A stretch of 64,000 bases of DNA from Paractinoplanes tereljensis (GCF_016862435.1 NZ_BOMY01000006.1:48345-112344), one strand, 5' to 3'. Counted from the first letter of the stretch, positions 26,341 to 35,820 are shown. Notes: generated from the letters alone by a model not told the origin. Numbers and translations are program-made.

Positions 26341-26432
26341 TCGCGGCTGTGTCGGATATTTCCGGTTTATCGGGGTGGGAGCGTTGCCGCCATCTGGGAT
26401 CTGGCTCTGCCGAGTGGGGCGCTCTGCGGACT

Positions 26433-27380
26433 TCAGTCGGTGGGCTGGTCTTCGGGGAGTTCTAGGCCGTCTCGGTTGGCCCACTCCAGGAGCTTGTCCA
26501 GGGTGAACTCTGTTTCGTCGATTTTGGCGTGTAGGTCGCCCAGGCGGGCGAAGCGGTCTGGGACCGTTTTTATGGTGAAGTCCTGCGGGTCTGCGTTGGG
26601 GATCTCGGACCAATTGATCGGGGTGGACACCGTGGCTGTGGGGACTCCGCGCACTGAATAGGCGCTGGCTATCGTGTGGTCTCGGGCGTTTTGGTTGTAG
26701 TCGACGAACAGCTTGGCTGGGTCTCGGTCCTTGCGCCACCACGTCGTAGTTACCTCGTCTGGAGCCCGGCGCTCTACCTCTCGGGCGAACGCAAGGGCCG
26801 CTCGGCGCACCTCGCCGAAGGACCACTGGGGGCGGATTCGCACGTAGATGTGCAAGCCCCGGCCACCCGACGTCTTGGGGTAACCGGTTATGCCCAGGTC
26901 GGTCAGCACCTCGTGGGCCACCTCGGCCACCCGGCGCACTCGGTTGTAGTCGCAATCCGGCATCGGGTCCAGGTCTATGCGCCACTCGTCGGGCTTCTCC
27001 GTGTCCGCCCGGCGGGAGTTCCACGGGTGGAACTCCACCGTTGACATCTGGACCGCCCAGATCACGTCGGCCGGCTTCGTCACGCACAGTTCGTCGGCGT
27101 GGCGGTTGTAGCGCGGGAACGTCACCCGGACTGTTTCCAGCCACGGTGGGGCGCCGTTCGGCACTCGCTTCTGGTGGACCTTGTCGCCGGACAGACCGGA
27201 CGGGAAGCGGTGCAGCATGCACGGGCGTTCGCGTAGCGCCCGGACTATGCCGTCGCTCACCGACAGGTAGTAGTTGACCAGGTCCAGCTTGGTCAGGCCC
27301 AGATCGGGGAAATAGACGCGGTCGGGGTTGGAGATGCGTACCTCGTGGTCGCCGGCCTGGACGGTGGTCGCGGTGGCCAT
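26433..27380 (-). CDS. ligD: LigD-type polymerase (primase-polymerase) domain protein
   Basis: 315 residues, a stand-alone AEP/Prim-Pol domain. Catalytic segments are visible: the metal-binding acidic pair in EWRIDLDPMP near 127, the SGGRGLHIYVRI block near 161 with its His, and KLFVDYNQN near 217. In bacterial non-homologous end joining this domain, with Ku and an ATP-dependent ligase, fills ends and adds ribonucleotides. Ku and ligase genes are not in the window. It follows the acyl-CoA dehydrogenase gene by 2 bp and is probably read from the same mRNA. The 3' third shows the same shift in base use as its neighbour across the repeats. Confidence 0.88.
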   Translation of the reverse strand: MATATTVQAGDHEVRISNPDRVYFPDLGLTKLDLVNYYLSVSDGIVRALRERPCMLHRFPSGLSGDKVHQKRVPNGAPPWLETVRVTFPRYNRHADELCVTKPADVIWAVQMSTVEFHPWNSRRADTEKPDEWRIDLDPMPDCDYNRVRRVAEVAHEVLTDLGITGYPKTSGGRGLHIYVRIRPQWSFGEVRRAALAFAREVERRAPDEVTTTWWRKDRDPAKLFVDYNQNARDHTIASAYSVRGVPTATVSTPINWSEIPNADPQDFTIKTVPDRFARLGDLHAKIDETEFTLDKLLEWANRDGLELPEDQPTD

Positions 27381-27382
27381 CG

Positions 27383-29104
27383 TCAGAGAACCCGGGGGTT
27401 CAGGTCGGCCAGCAGCGTGTCGCGGGTGTCCAGCAGGTCCAGCAGGGGGCCGACTCGGGGCAGCTCGTGCGTGACGAAGTAGCGGGCGGCCAGCCGTTTG
27501 CCCTCGTAGAAGTCGCCCTCCTTGCCCTCGGTGGCGGCGTGCTGGGAGAGCCACATCCAGGCGATCACCAGGTGGCCGGCCGCGTCCAGGTAGGCGGTCG
27601 AGTTGGCCAGGGCGACCGTGGGATCTCCGCCGGCCCACAGCTTCGCCGTGGTGGCGGCGATGCGGTCGGCCGCGTTCAGCACCGGCTTGCCCAGGTCGGG
27701 TGGGGCGGCGGCGGCCGTGGCACGGATGCGGTCCAGCAGCAGGGTCAGGCCGGCGCCGTCGCGCATGACCACCTTGCGGCCCAGCAGGTCCAGGCCCTGG
27801 ATGCCGTCGGTGCCCTCGTGGATCGAGTTCAGGCGGTTGTCGCGGTAGAACTGCTCGACCGGATATTCGCGGGTGTAGCCGTACCCGCCATGAATTTGAA
27901 TGGCATGGTCATTTGCCAGGCGGCACCACTGCGAGGGCCACGCTTTCACGATCGGCGTCAGCACGTCCAGGAGCAGGTCGTTCTCGGCCGACGGCTCGTC
28001 CAGCAGCTTCGCGGCATGAAGAACAAGGGCAAGACCGCCTTCGACGTACGACTTGGAGGCGAGCAGCATCCGGCGTACGTCGGGGTGCTCGATGATCGGC
28101 ACCGGTGGGGCGGTGGGGTCCTTGGCCGCGACCGGGCGGCCCTGCAGGCGCTCCCGGGCGTAGTCGAGGGCGTGCAGGTAACCGGTGTAGCCGAGGGCCA
28201 CGGCGCCCGAGCCCACCCCGATCCGCGCCTCGTTCATCATGTGGAACATGTAGGCGAGGCCGTGCCCCTCCTGCCCCACCAGGTAACCGGTGGCGTCGTC
28301 GAAGGAGAGCACCGCGTTGGTGGTGCCTCGGTAGCCCATCTTGTGGTTGAGGCCGGCCAGGGCGACGCCGTTGCGCTCGCCGACCGTGCCGTCCGCGGCC
28401 ACGTGGTGCTTGGGCACGATGAACAGCGACAGGCTCTTCACGCCGGGCGGGGCGCCGGCCACCCGGGCCAGCACCAGGTGCACGATCGTCTCGCTCAGCT
28501 CGTGGTCGCCGCCGGAGATCCACATCTTGCTGCCGGTGACCCGGTAGCTGCCGTCGTCCTGGGCGACCGCGCGGGTGGTCACGTCGCTCAGCGAGGAACC
28601 GGCCTGCGGCTCGGACAGGCACATCGTGCCGGTGAAGCGGCCTTCGAGGACCGGTTTCGCGTACGTCTCGATCTGCTCTTCGGTTCCGTGCGCGAGCAGC
28701 AGGCTGGCGTTGCCGATCGACAGCATGGGGTAGGACGAGGTGGCGATGTTGGCCGCCTGGAACCACAGGAAGCAGGCCCGGGCCACCACGTGCGGCAGCT
28801 GCATGCCGCCGACCTCGGCGTCCAGCCCGGCCGAGAGCAGACCGCTCTCGTTGAACACCTTCAGCGCCGCGGCGACCTCGGGAATGATCGTGACCCGCTC
28901 GCCGTCGAAGGTCGGTTCGGCCAGGTCGGCTTGCCGGTTGTGCGGGGCGAAATCGCGCTCGGCGATCCGGGCCGACAGGTCGAGGAAGGCGTCGAACGTC
29001 TCCCGGGAATGGTCGGCGAAGCGTTCCCGCGAGGTCAGCGCCTCGACGTCGAGCCATTCGTAGAGCAGGAAGTCGAGGTCGCGACGAGACAGGATCCGAG
29101 ACAT
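27383..29104 (-). CDS. Acyl-CoA dehydrogenase
   Basis: 573 residues, the longer type with an extra C-terminal helical domain (as in DmdC-like or long-chain forms). FAD/substrate motifs CLSEPQAGSSLSDVTTRA and YRVTGSKMWISGGDHE are near 165 and 193, and IQIHGGYGYTREYPVEQFYRDNRLNSIHEGTDGIQGLDLLGRK-like signatures are near 415-455; I see GGYGYTREYPVEQFYRD directly. It introduces the alpha-beta double bond in acyl-CoA esters. Start ATG at 29104; an ATG 15 nt upstream is possible. Two bp from the polymerase gene. Confidence 0.93.
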   Translation of the reverse strand: MSRILSRRDLDFLLYEWLDVEALTSRERFADHSRETFDAFLDLSARIAERDFAPHNRQADLAEPTFDGERVTIIPEVAAALKVFNESGLLSAGLDAEVGGMQLPHVVARACFLWFQAANIATSSYPMLSIGNASLLLAHGTEEQIETYAKPVLEGRFTGTMCLSEPQAGSSLSDVTTRAVAQDDGSYRVTGSKMWISGGDHELSETIVHLVLARVAGAPPGVKSLSLFIVPKHHVAADGTVGERNGVALAGLNHKMGYRGTTNAVLSFDDATGYLVGQEGHGLAYMFHMMNEARIGVGSGAVALGYTGYLHALDYARERLQGRPVAAKDPTAPPVPIIEHPDVRRMLLASKSYVEGGLALVLHAAKLLDEPSAENDLLLDVLTPIVKAWPSQWCRLANDHAIQIHGGYGYTREYPVEQFYRDNRLNSIHEGTDGIQGLDLLGRKVVMRDGAGLTLLLDRIRATAAAAPPDLGKPVLNAADRIAATTAKLWAGGDPTVALANSTAYLDAAGHLVIAWMWLSQHAATEGKEGDFYEGKRLAARYFVTHELPRVGPLLDLLDTRDTLLADLNPRVL

Positions 29105-29122
29105 GCACCCAGTGTGCACCTT

Positions 29123-30928
29123 CTACGGCTCGGCGCGGTGCCGCCCCGAGCCGGCCGCCTCGACCACGTGCCGCAGTGCGCGGCTGCCGCCGGCCTTCTT
29201 GATCGTGTACATGGCGTGGTCGGCGGCGCGCAGGGCCTCGTCGGGGTCGCAGGACAGCGGGGCCAGGTGCATGCCGACGCTCGCGCCGATCCGCACCTCG
29301 TTGCCGTCGATCAGGAACGGTGCCTCGACCGCGGCGCGGATCCGGGCACTTGTCGCCTCGACGTCGGCCGGGTCCAGTACGCCCGGCATCAGGACGACGA
29401 ACTCGTCGCCGCCGACCCGGGAGAGCACGTCGCCCGCCCGTACGCAGTCCGAAAGCCGGACCGCCACCTGGCGCAGGAGTTCGTCGCCGGCCTCGTGGCC
29501 GTGCGCGTCGTTTACCGGCTTGAAGCCGTCCAGGTCGACGAAGAGCACGGCGACCGAGTCGTAGCGCAGCGAGGCTCCGAGCACGTCCTGCATCCGGCGC
29601 CGGTTCGGCAGGCCGGTCAGCGCGTCGTGCTGCGCCTCGAACTCCAGGCGCTCCTGGAACGCCCGGTTCTCCGAGATGTCCCGGGCGTTGATCACCACCC
29701 CGGCCAGGGCCAGGTTGTCCATGTGGTTGGAGGCGGTGAACTCGAACCAGCGGTACTGGCCGTCGGCCGGCCGCACCCGGCACTGCAGCCGAACCACGCC
29801 GTTCTTCTCCTCCAGCAGCGACCCGAACTGCTGGATCATGTACGGCCGGTCCTCGGGGTGGATGATGTCGAAGACTTTGGTGCCGACCATCTGGCCGGGT
29901 TCGAAGCCGAGGATCGCGGCGCCGCTCGGGCTGGAGAACGCGATCGTGCCGGTCTCGTCGAGCACCGACACCAGGTCGGGAGCGTGCTGGAACAGCGCCT
30001 GGAACCGCGCGTCGGACCGCTTGCGCTGCAGCATCGTGCGGTAACCCAGGATCGACACCGCGGCCACCCCGATCAGCAGCATCGCCAGCAGCGTCATGTT
30101 CAGCGTCTGGCTCTTGGCGTGCACCGCGCCGTCGAAGGACTTCTGGGTCTGGATCCGGATGTAGGCATATCCGCCGGGCAGTTCGCCGACCACCATCGCG
30201 ATCATCGGGGTGCCGCCCGCGGTGTACTCGACGAACGTGCCGCCGGACGGCGCGGCCGCCAGTTCGCTCCGGAGCGCCGCGTCGACCTTGGTGCCCACGT
30301 TCGCGTCGGTGTCGGTGGCCGCGATCGTGCCGGTCGAGTCGACCACCGCGGTGGTGTGCGTGTCGTCCTTGAGCGTCTCCAGATACTGCTGGAGCGAGGT
30401 GGAGGCGACCGCGTTCAACCCGATCAGCAGGGCCGCGGCCGCGTCGCCGACCACGATCGGCACCGCCACCGCCTCCAGGTAGGTGCCGTTCACGTTCATG
30501 ATCGAGGAGAAGCCGGGCTGACCGGCCAGGAGCGAGGCCTTCATCGGGGCCCAGGCCGCGTCGGTGGCGGCCGGCAGACCGGTGGTGCGGCTCGCGGTCA
30601 GCACGTTGCCGCTCAGGTCGGTGATCAGCGCGCCGTACGCGAACGTCGAGCTCTTCGCGACCAGGGTGGCCAGCGTCTGCTTGTCGGCCGTGCTGTTCTT
30701 GCCCAGGTGCAGCGTGTGATCGCCAAGGAAGGTGAAGAGCTCCTTCGCCGAGAGCAGCTGCAACTGCTTGGTGAGGGTGCCGTTGTTGACCGCGAGCGCC
30801 TGCGAGTCGGCCCGGTGCACCGAGTCGGCCGCCCGCAGCGCCGACATGTTCACCAGGATGCCGACCGTTCCCGCCGCGGCCAGCAGCAACACACTGACCA
30901 CAACAGCGATCCAGTTTCGCAGCCGCAT
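29123..30928 (-). CDS. Membrane-bound PAS-GGDEF diguanylate cyclase
   Basis: 601 residues: TM helix (about 5-27), an extracytoplasmic double-Cache-like sensor (about 30-270), second TM (about 275-297), PAS domain with PAC end (about 310-420), and a GGDEF domain. The active site GGDEF (505-509) is intact and an RAGD product-inhibition site lies five residues before it, so it should make cyclic di-GMP with feedback control. No EAL domain. Start ATG at 30928 with GGAGG 9 nt upstream; the open frame continues upstream without a good start. Runs 18 bp before the acyl-CoA dehydrogenase start, same strand. Confidence 0.92.
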   Translation of the reverse strand: MRLRNWIAVVVSVLLLAAAGTVGILVNMSALRAADSVHRADSQALAVNNGTLTKQLQLLSAKELFTFLGDHTLHLGKNSTADKQTLATLVAKSSTFAYGALITDLSGNVLTASRTTGLPAATDAAWAPMKASLLAGQPGFSSIMNVNGTYLEAVAVPIVVGDAAAALLIGLNAVASTSLQQYLETLKDDTHTTAVVDSTGTIAATDTDANVGTKVDAALRSELAAAPSGGTFVEYTAGGTPMIAMVVGELPGGYAYIRIQTQKSFDGAVHAKSQTLNMTLLAMLLIGVAAVSILGYRTMLQRKRSDARFQALFQHAPDLVSVLDETGTIAFSSPSGAAILGFEPGQMVGTKVFDIIHPEDRPYMIQQFGSLLEEKNGVVRLQCRVRPADGQYRWFEFTASNHMDNLALAGVVINARDISENRAFQERLEFEAQHDALTGLPNRRRMQDVLGASLRYDSVAVLFVDLDGFKPVNDAHGHEAGDELLRQVAVRLSDCVRAGDVLSRVGGDEFVVLMPGVLDPADVEATSARIRAAVEAPFLIDGNEVRIGASVGMHLAPLSCDPDEALRAADHAMYTIKKAGGSRALRHVVEAAGSGRHRAEP

Positions 30929-31137
30929 GGTGATTGCCTCCTCGCAGCGAGTGATCGGCAAGCAGCAAGCGTCCTGAACCCTTTTCGCAACCGAATCCGG
31001 CAACCGATCTCCGCTGCCTGCGCTGATGCCTCCAGATGATGCGAAATGTCGGGCCGTCCGCCTCTTGAGGTCAGCCATCGCTGGCATCGGTGGTCAAAGA
31101 TGGGATGACGTTCACTTGCGGAAATCGGGGGACGCCG

Positions 31138-32847
31138 ATGGACAGGCTGGTGGTGAAGGTCCCGCCGGACTCACTCGCGCCGCGGCGCAGCTGGATTCCA
31201 GCGCCGCGGCGCAGTCCCGAGAACGCCGTGGTGTCCCGCCGGATGGTGCGCTGCAAACTCAGCGTCACCGGCTTCGGCCTGTCGGCCGTCTTCTACTGCC
31301 TGTCCTTCACCCCGTCGCTGCTCCCCCGCCCCTGGTTCCTGCAGGGCGTGGTGGCCGGGCTGACCGGCGCCATCGGGTACGCGGTCGGCACCGCCCTCGG
31401 CGCCCTGGTCCGGATGCGCTGGTGGCCGTCGCGCCGGGTCGAACGGATCGCCTGGCATCTGCTGTTCGCCCTGCTCCCCGTGCTGATCGTGGCGTTCCTC
31501 TGGCTGGGCACCCGATGGCAGCGCGCGCTACGCGTGCGCCTCGGCATGGAACCCCAGCAGGAATACGACGCGTTGCGCACCGTCGGCATCAGCCTGCTCA
31601 CCTTCGGGGCGCTGCTGCTCCTGGCCCGGCTGCTGCGGCTCGCCGCGCACGGCATCGCCCGACTTCTCGGGCAGTACGTCCCCGAGTCGGCCGCGTACTG
31701 CGCCGGCTTCCTGGTGGTCACCATGCTGACCTACGGGGCGTTCGACAACCTGCTGGTGCAAAATCTCTACGCGACGGCCGACCGGTCGGCCGCGATCACC
31801 GATTCCGGCACCGGGCGCGGAGTCGTGCGACCGGGCATCGTGCTGCGTTCCGGCGGCCCCGGTTCGCTCGTCGACTGGGACTCGCTCGGCCGGCAGGGCC
31901 GCAACTTCGTCGCCAAGGCACCCAGCACCGAGCAGCTCAGCGCGTTCAGCGGCCGCCCGGCCACCGAGCCGATCCGGCTGTACGCCGGGCTGGCCGCGGC
32001 CGACGACGAGAAGTCCCGGGCCGCGATCGTGGTGCGCGAGATGGACCGCACCGGCGCGTTCGACCGGGCCGTCGTCGCCGTGTTCACCCCGACCGGCACC
32101 GGCTGGGTCGACAACAACGTGACCAGCTCGCTGGAGTACATGTACGACGGCGACACCGCGCTGGTCTCGATGCAGTACTCATACCTGCCCAGCTGGATCT
32201 CGTTCTGGGTCGACCGGGACAAGGTGACCGACGCTTCCGCGGCGCTGATCACCGCGGTCCACGACCGCTGGGCGGCGATGCCGCCGACCTCCCGGCCCAA
32301 GCTGTTGATCTTCGGAGAGAGCCTCGGCACGTACGGGACGGAGAAGACCTTCGGCAGCGCGGAGAAGATGGTCGAGGGCGCCGACGGGATCCTGCTCGAG
32401 GGCCCGACCTTCGCCAACCCGATCCACCAGCAGCTCACCCGCGACCGGGAACCCGGCAGCACGGTCTGGGACCCCCGCTACGACGCGCTGCCGATCGAGT
32501 TCGCGTCCCGGGCGTCCGAGCTGCGCGAGCTGACCGGCCCGCGACCCAAGGTCGTCTACATGCAGAACTCGTCCGACCCGGTCGTCTGGTGGAACCCCAA
32601 CCTGCTGTGGCACCAGCCGGGTTGGCTGCGCGGCGAACGCGGCCCCGACGTGACCCCCGACATGCACTGGTACCCGGTCGTCACGTTCTGGCAGACCATG
32701 GTGGACCTGATCTTCGCGAACAAGGTGCCGCTGGGGCACGGCCACGTCTACAAGTCCGGCACGGTCGACGGCTGGGCCGCGGTGGCCCCACCCCCGGGCT
32801 GGACGGTGGCCGACACAATACGACTACGTGCTCTGATCGATCAGTAG
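31138..32847 (+). CDS. Membrane-anchored alpha/beta-hydrolase (Abhydrolase_9 type)
   Basis: 569 residues. Four hydrophobic helices in the first 220 residues (including GVVAGLTGAIGYAVGTALGAL and LLFALLPVLIVAFLWLG) precede a hydrolase domain with the elbow GESLG (Ser about 395) and a late GHGHVYKSG segment that may hold the His. This two-part build is typical of a large actinobacterial family of unknown substrate. ATG at 31138 has a GGGGGA ribosome site; ATGs at 31090 and 31105 are in frame. Divergent from the GGDEF gene across 209 bp. Confidence 0.85.
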   Translation: MDRLVVKVPPDSLAPRRSWIPAPRRSPENAVVSRRMVRCKLSVTGFGLSAVFYCLSFTPSLLPRPWFLQGVVAGLTGAIGYAVGTALGALVRMRWWPSRRVERIAWHLLFALLPVLIVAFLWLGTRWQRALRVRLGMEPQQEYDALRTVGISLLTFGALLLLARLLRLAAHGIARLLGQYVPESAAYCAGFLVVTMLTYGAFDNLLVQNLYATADRSAAITDSGTGRGVVRPGIVLRSGGPGSLVDWDSLGRQGRNFVAKAPSTEQLSAFSGRPATEPIRLYAGLAAADDEKSRAAIVVREMDRTGAFDRAVVAVFTPTGTGWVDNNVTSSLEYMYDGDTALVSMQYSYLPSWISFWVDRDKVTDASAALITAVHDRWAAMPPTSRPKLLIFGESLGTYGTEKTFGSAEKMVEGADGILLEGPTFANPIHQQLTRDREPGSTVWDPRYDALPIEFASRASELRELTGPRPKVVYMQNSSDPVVWWNPNLLWHQPGWLRGERGPDVTPDMHWYPVVTFWQTMVDLIFANKVPLGHGHVYKSGTVDGWAAVAPPPGWTVADTIRLRALIDQ

Positions 32848-32862
32848 CGGTAACTTGCACGG

Positions 32863-33900
32863 ATGACGTTGCAGCGAAAGTTGTCGATCGTTGTTGCCGG
32901 CCTGGCCGTGGTCGCGTCCACCGCCGGCTTCACCCACGGGACCCCGCACTGGCAGCTCAGCGACACCGGAACGACCGCGCGCTTCCGCGGCCTGGCTCCG
33001 GTCAGCGACAAGGTCGCCTGGGTGGCCGGCTCGGCCGGCACGATCCTGCGGACGACAAACGGCGGCCGCAGCTGGCAGTCGGTCGGCCCGGCCGACGCGG
33101 CCGCCCTGCAGTTCCGCGACATCGAGGCGTTCGACGCCCGCAGCGCGGTCGCGCTGACCATCGGAAACGGCCCGGATTCCCGGTTGTACACAACCAACGA
33201 CGCCGGCCGTACGTGGACCGAGACGTTCCGCAACGACGACCCGAACGCGTTCTACGACTGCGTGACCTTCCTGGACCGCCGGCACGGCCTGGCCCTGTCC
33301 GACCCGGTCGACGGCAAGTTCCGCATCCTGGCCACCAGCGACGGCGGCCAGACCTGGGCGGTCCGCTCCCCGGCCGGGATGCCGGCCGCGCTGGACGGCG
33401 AGTTCGCCTTCGCCGCCAGCGGCACCTGCCTGGTCTCCGCGGCCGGCCAGGCCTGGTTCGCCACCGGCGGCGGCGCGGCGTCCCGCGTCTTCACCTCCAC
33501 CAACGGCGGCCACACCTGGGCGGCGACGGCGACCCCGATCCCGAGCGGCCCCAGCGCGGGCATCTACAGCCTGGCGTTCCGCGACCGCACCCACGGCCTG
33601 GCCGTGGGCGGCGACTACGCAACCCCCGAAGCGGCCCCCGCCGGCGCCGCCCACCTTCGCGGCCGCACCTGGATCGTGTCCCGAACGGTCCCCGGCGAGT
33701 ACCGCTCCGGCGCAGCCTGGACCGGCCACGGCCCGGTCGCCCTGGCCGTAGGCCCAACGGGGAGCGACCTGACCACAGACGCCGGCAAGACGTGGAAGCG
33801 CTTCGACACCGGGAGCTTCGACGCGGTGCTGTGCGCTTCCGACGGCGCGTGCTGGGCGTCCGGCGAACAGGGCCGGGTGGCCGAACTGAGCTGGCGCTGA
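32863..33900 (+). CDS. Secreted BNR/Asp-box beta-propeller protein (YCF48-like)
   Basis: 345 residues with a signal peptide (about 1-23). Five Asp-box turns are visible: TNGGRSW, TNDAGRTW, SDGGQTW, TNGGHTW and TDAGKTW, spaced as in a propeller. Related proteins are annotated as photosystem II stability factor-like or as oxidoreductases, but the family has no settled function outside photosynthesis. 15 bp after the hydrolase gene, likely co-transcribed; ends 3 bp before the converging epoxide hydrolase gene. Confidence 0.85.
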   Translation: MTLQRKLSIVVAGLAVVASTAGFTHGTPHWQLSDTGTTARFRGLAPVSDKVAWVAGSAGTILRTTNGGRSWQSVGPADAAALQFRDIEAFDARSAVALTIGNGPDSRLYTTNDAGRTWTETFRNDDPNAFYDCVTFLDRRHGLALSDPVDGKFRILATSDGGQTWAVRSPAGMPAALDGEFAFAASGTCLVSAAGQAWFATGGGAASRVFTSTNGGHTWAATATPIPSGPSAGIYSLAFRDRTHGLAVGGDYATPEAAPAGAAHLRGRTWIVSRTVPGEYRSGAAWTGHGPVALAVGPTGSDLTTDAGKTWKRFDTGSFDAVLCASDGACWASGEQGRVAELSWR

Positions 33901-33903
33901 CGG

Positions 33904-35085
33904 TCAGCGCAGCGGGCGGAAGGCGGCTCGCAGCTCGGCGGCGAACAGTTCTGGCTCCTCCCAGGCGGCGAAGTGGCCGCCTCGGTCGACCTCGCCGAAG
34001 TAGCTGAGGGTGGGGTAGGCCTGTTCGGCCCAGCTGCGCGGGGTTTGCCAGATCTCGCCGGGGAAGGCGCTGAAGCCGACCGGGATGCGCGGCGCCGGGA
34101 GCGGCGGGCTGCCGGCGGCGGGTGCGTCCGGGCCGTAGGCCTCCCAGTACGAGCGGGCCGCGGATGTGCCGGTGCCGGTCAGCCAGTAGGCGGTGATGTT
34201 GTCGAGGATGTGGTCGCGGGTGAGGTTGCCGGAGGGTTCGCCGTCGACGAACGCGCGCGCGATCTTGTAGTAGGCGTCGGTGTCGTGGTCGACCATCCAG
34301 GCGGCCAGTGCGGCCGGCGAGTCCTGCAATGCGTACCCGATGGTCTGCGGGCGGGTGGCCATCTCCACGAAGTAGCCGTTTCCGCTGGTCTGGAACGTCT
34401 TGAGCGCGGCCAGTGCGGCGTGTTCGGCGTCCGATCCGTTCGGCAGGGACGCCGGGTCGTTGAGGGCCGGCACGAGCAGGTTGGTGTGGATGGCTACCAG
34501 TCCGTCGGGGCCGATCCGGCCCATCGTGTCGGTGACGCCGGCGCCGACGTCGCCGCCCTGGGCCACGTACCGGTCGTAGCCGAGCCGGCTCATGAGTTCC
34601 GACCAGGCCCGCGCGGTGCGGCCGAGGTCCCAGCCGACCTCGGCCGGCTCGCCGGACCAGCCGTAGCCGGGCAGGGACGGCAGCACCAGGTGGAACGCGT
34701 CGGCGGCGGTGCCGCCGTGGGCGGTGGGGTCGGTGAGCGGGCCGACCGAGTCGAGCATCTCGATGACCGAGCCCGGCCAGCCATGCGTCATGATCAGCGG
34801 CAGCGCGTCCGGGTGCTCGGACCGGACGTGTACGAAGTGGATGTCGACGCCGTCGATCTCGGTGCTGAACTGGGGCAGCGCGTTGAGCCGGGATTCGACC
34901 CGCCGGCCGTCGTACTCGGTCGCCCAGTACTGGTGCAGCGCCCGCATGGTGGCCAGCTGCACCCCCTGCGAGCGGTCCCCGACCAGCTCCCGGCTGGGCC
35001 AGCGGGTCGCCGCCAGCCGGCGGCGAAGGTCGTCGAGGGCATCCTTGTCAATCTGCACGGTGAACGGCCGAATGGGTGTACTCAT
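33904..35085 (-). CDS. Epoxide hydrolase (EHN-domain alpha/beta-hydrolase)
   Basis: 393 residues. The N-terminal EHN domain (about 1-110, with LRRRLAATRWP) wraps the alpha/beta core; HGWPGSV holds the oxyanion region, the nucleophile is Asp179 in GGDVGAG, and the His is in DRGGHFAAWEEP near the end. It opens epoxides to diols. Start at the ATG 35085; the longer frame has no start signal. It follows tetR on the same strand by 84 bp and is probably controlled by it. Confidence 0.9.
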   Translation of the reverse strand: MSTPIRPFTVQIDKDALDDLRRRLAATRWPSRELVGDRSQGVQLATMRALHQYWATEYDGRRVESRLNALPQFSTEIDGVDIHFVHVRSEHPDALPLIMTHGWPGSVIEMLDSVGPLTDPTAHGGTAADAFHLVLPSLPGYGWSGEPAEVGWDLGRTARAWSELMSRLGYDRYVAQGGDVGAGVTDTMGRIGPDGLVAIHTNLLVPALNDPASLPNGSDAEHAALAALKTFQTSGNGYFVEMATRPQTIGYALQDSPAALAAWMVDHDTDAYYKIARAFVDGEPSGNLTRDHILDNITAYWLTGTGTSAARSYWEAYGPDAPAAGSPPLPAPRIPVGFSAFPGEIWQTPRSWAEQAYPTLSYFGEVDRGGHFAAWEEPELFAAELRAAFRPLR

Positions 35086-35169
35086 GTCAGGCGCCGCCTC
35101 TCTGTCAGAACAACCCCCTGAGCCTCCTCGCCTGCGGCCCGCCTCGCGCCCGTGAGACACCCTGGCCCT

Positions 35170-35739
35170 CTAGGCGGAGGTGAACATCCCGGCGGTGCCG
35201 ATCGCGACGCGGCGGCGGGCGGCGGGCTCGTCGTCGTGGAAGCGGTCGACGGCCCAGGACAGGGCGAGGACCAGCTCGTACGCCTCGTCGGCGGTAAGGC
35301 CGGCGACCGTGTCGCCGGAGGCCGCGGCCAGCAGGGTTTCGGTCTGCGCCAGCAGCGGATCGGTGGTCGGCTTCATCGGGGAGGCGGCGTCGTGCCGAGA
35401 GGTGGCCAGGCAGTACGGCAGGTCGTGCCAGATGCGTAGCTGCCAGGTCAGCCGGAACAGCCACTCGGCCAGCGCCTCGCGCGGCGAGCGGGTGCGCGCC
35501 AACTCGTCGGCCTCGGCCAGCGCGGTGGCGATGCTGGTCTGCATGACCGCGGCCAGCAGGTCGTCCCGGGTCGGGAAGTTCCGGTAGAGGGTGGCGTTGC
35601 CGACGCCGGCCCGCAGCGCGATGCCGTCCAGCGAGGTGAGCACGCCCTCGGCCGCGAAGATCTCGCGGGCCGCGGCCAGGATCGCGTCGCGGTTGCGCTG
35701 GGCGTCCGCACGCAGCGGGCGCTTCGCCGCAGTAGCCAT
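35170..35739 (-). CDS. TetR-family repressor
   Basis: 189 residues; helix-turn-helix in RDAILAAAREIFAAEG...LDGIALRAGVGNATLYRNFPTRDDLL (about 18-62), followed by a variable ligand domain. ATG at 35739 with AAGGA 7 nt upstream. Divergent from the SDR gene and upstream of the epoxide hydrolase gene; the repeated operators at 35763-35801 suggest that it controls both directions. Confidence 0.92.
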   Translation of the reverse strand: MATAAKRPLRADAQRNRDAILAAAREIFAAEGVLTSLDGIALRAGVGNATLYRNFPTRDDLLAAVMQTSIATALAEADELARTRSPREALAEWLFRLTWQLRIWHDLPYCLATSRHDAASPMKPTTDPLLAQTETLLAAASGDTVAGLTADEAYELVLALSWAVDRFHDDEPAARRRVAIGTAGMFTSA

Positions 35740-35762
35740 CACCACATCCTTCTTGACTATCC

Positions 35763-35801
35763 GGGGACAGTCCCCACATAGTTGAAGCGGGGGCAGTCCC
35801 C
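35763..35801. promoter_or_regulatory. Two repeated TetR-type operators in the tetR/SDR divergent promoter
   Basis: A perfect palindrome GGGGAC-A-GTCCCC (35763-35775) recurs 26 bp on as GGGGGCAGTCCCC (35789-35801). Each copy is followed by CACA(T)/CACT and GTTGAAG, so a unit of about 25 bp is directly repeated between the two start codons. Confidence 0.85.
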
Positions 35802-35820
35802 ACTTGTTGAAGGAGTCTAG

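Larger units (their letters stand above)
25534..26432. repeat. 0.9-kb non-coding region with a long inverted repeat and five tandem repeats
   Basis: Open frames exist in nearly every frame but none has a ribosome site or consistent codon use, and the repeat periods are not multiples of three. The left part holds the 27-bp inverted repeat (25629-25758); the right part holds five imperfect tandem units (25891-26340). It separates two converging genes. Confidence 0.8.

Noticed and set aside
27467..31039. 1190-codon plus-strand frame over the acyl-CoA dehydrogenase and GGDEF genes
   Set aside because: It spans two clearly recognised minus-strand genes and their spacer and has no domain of its own.
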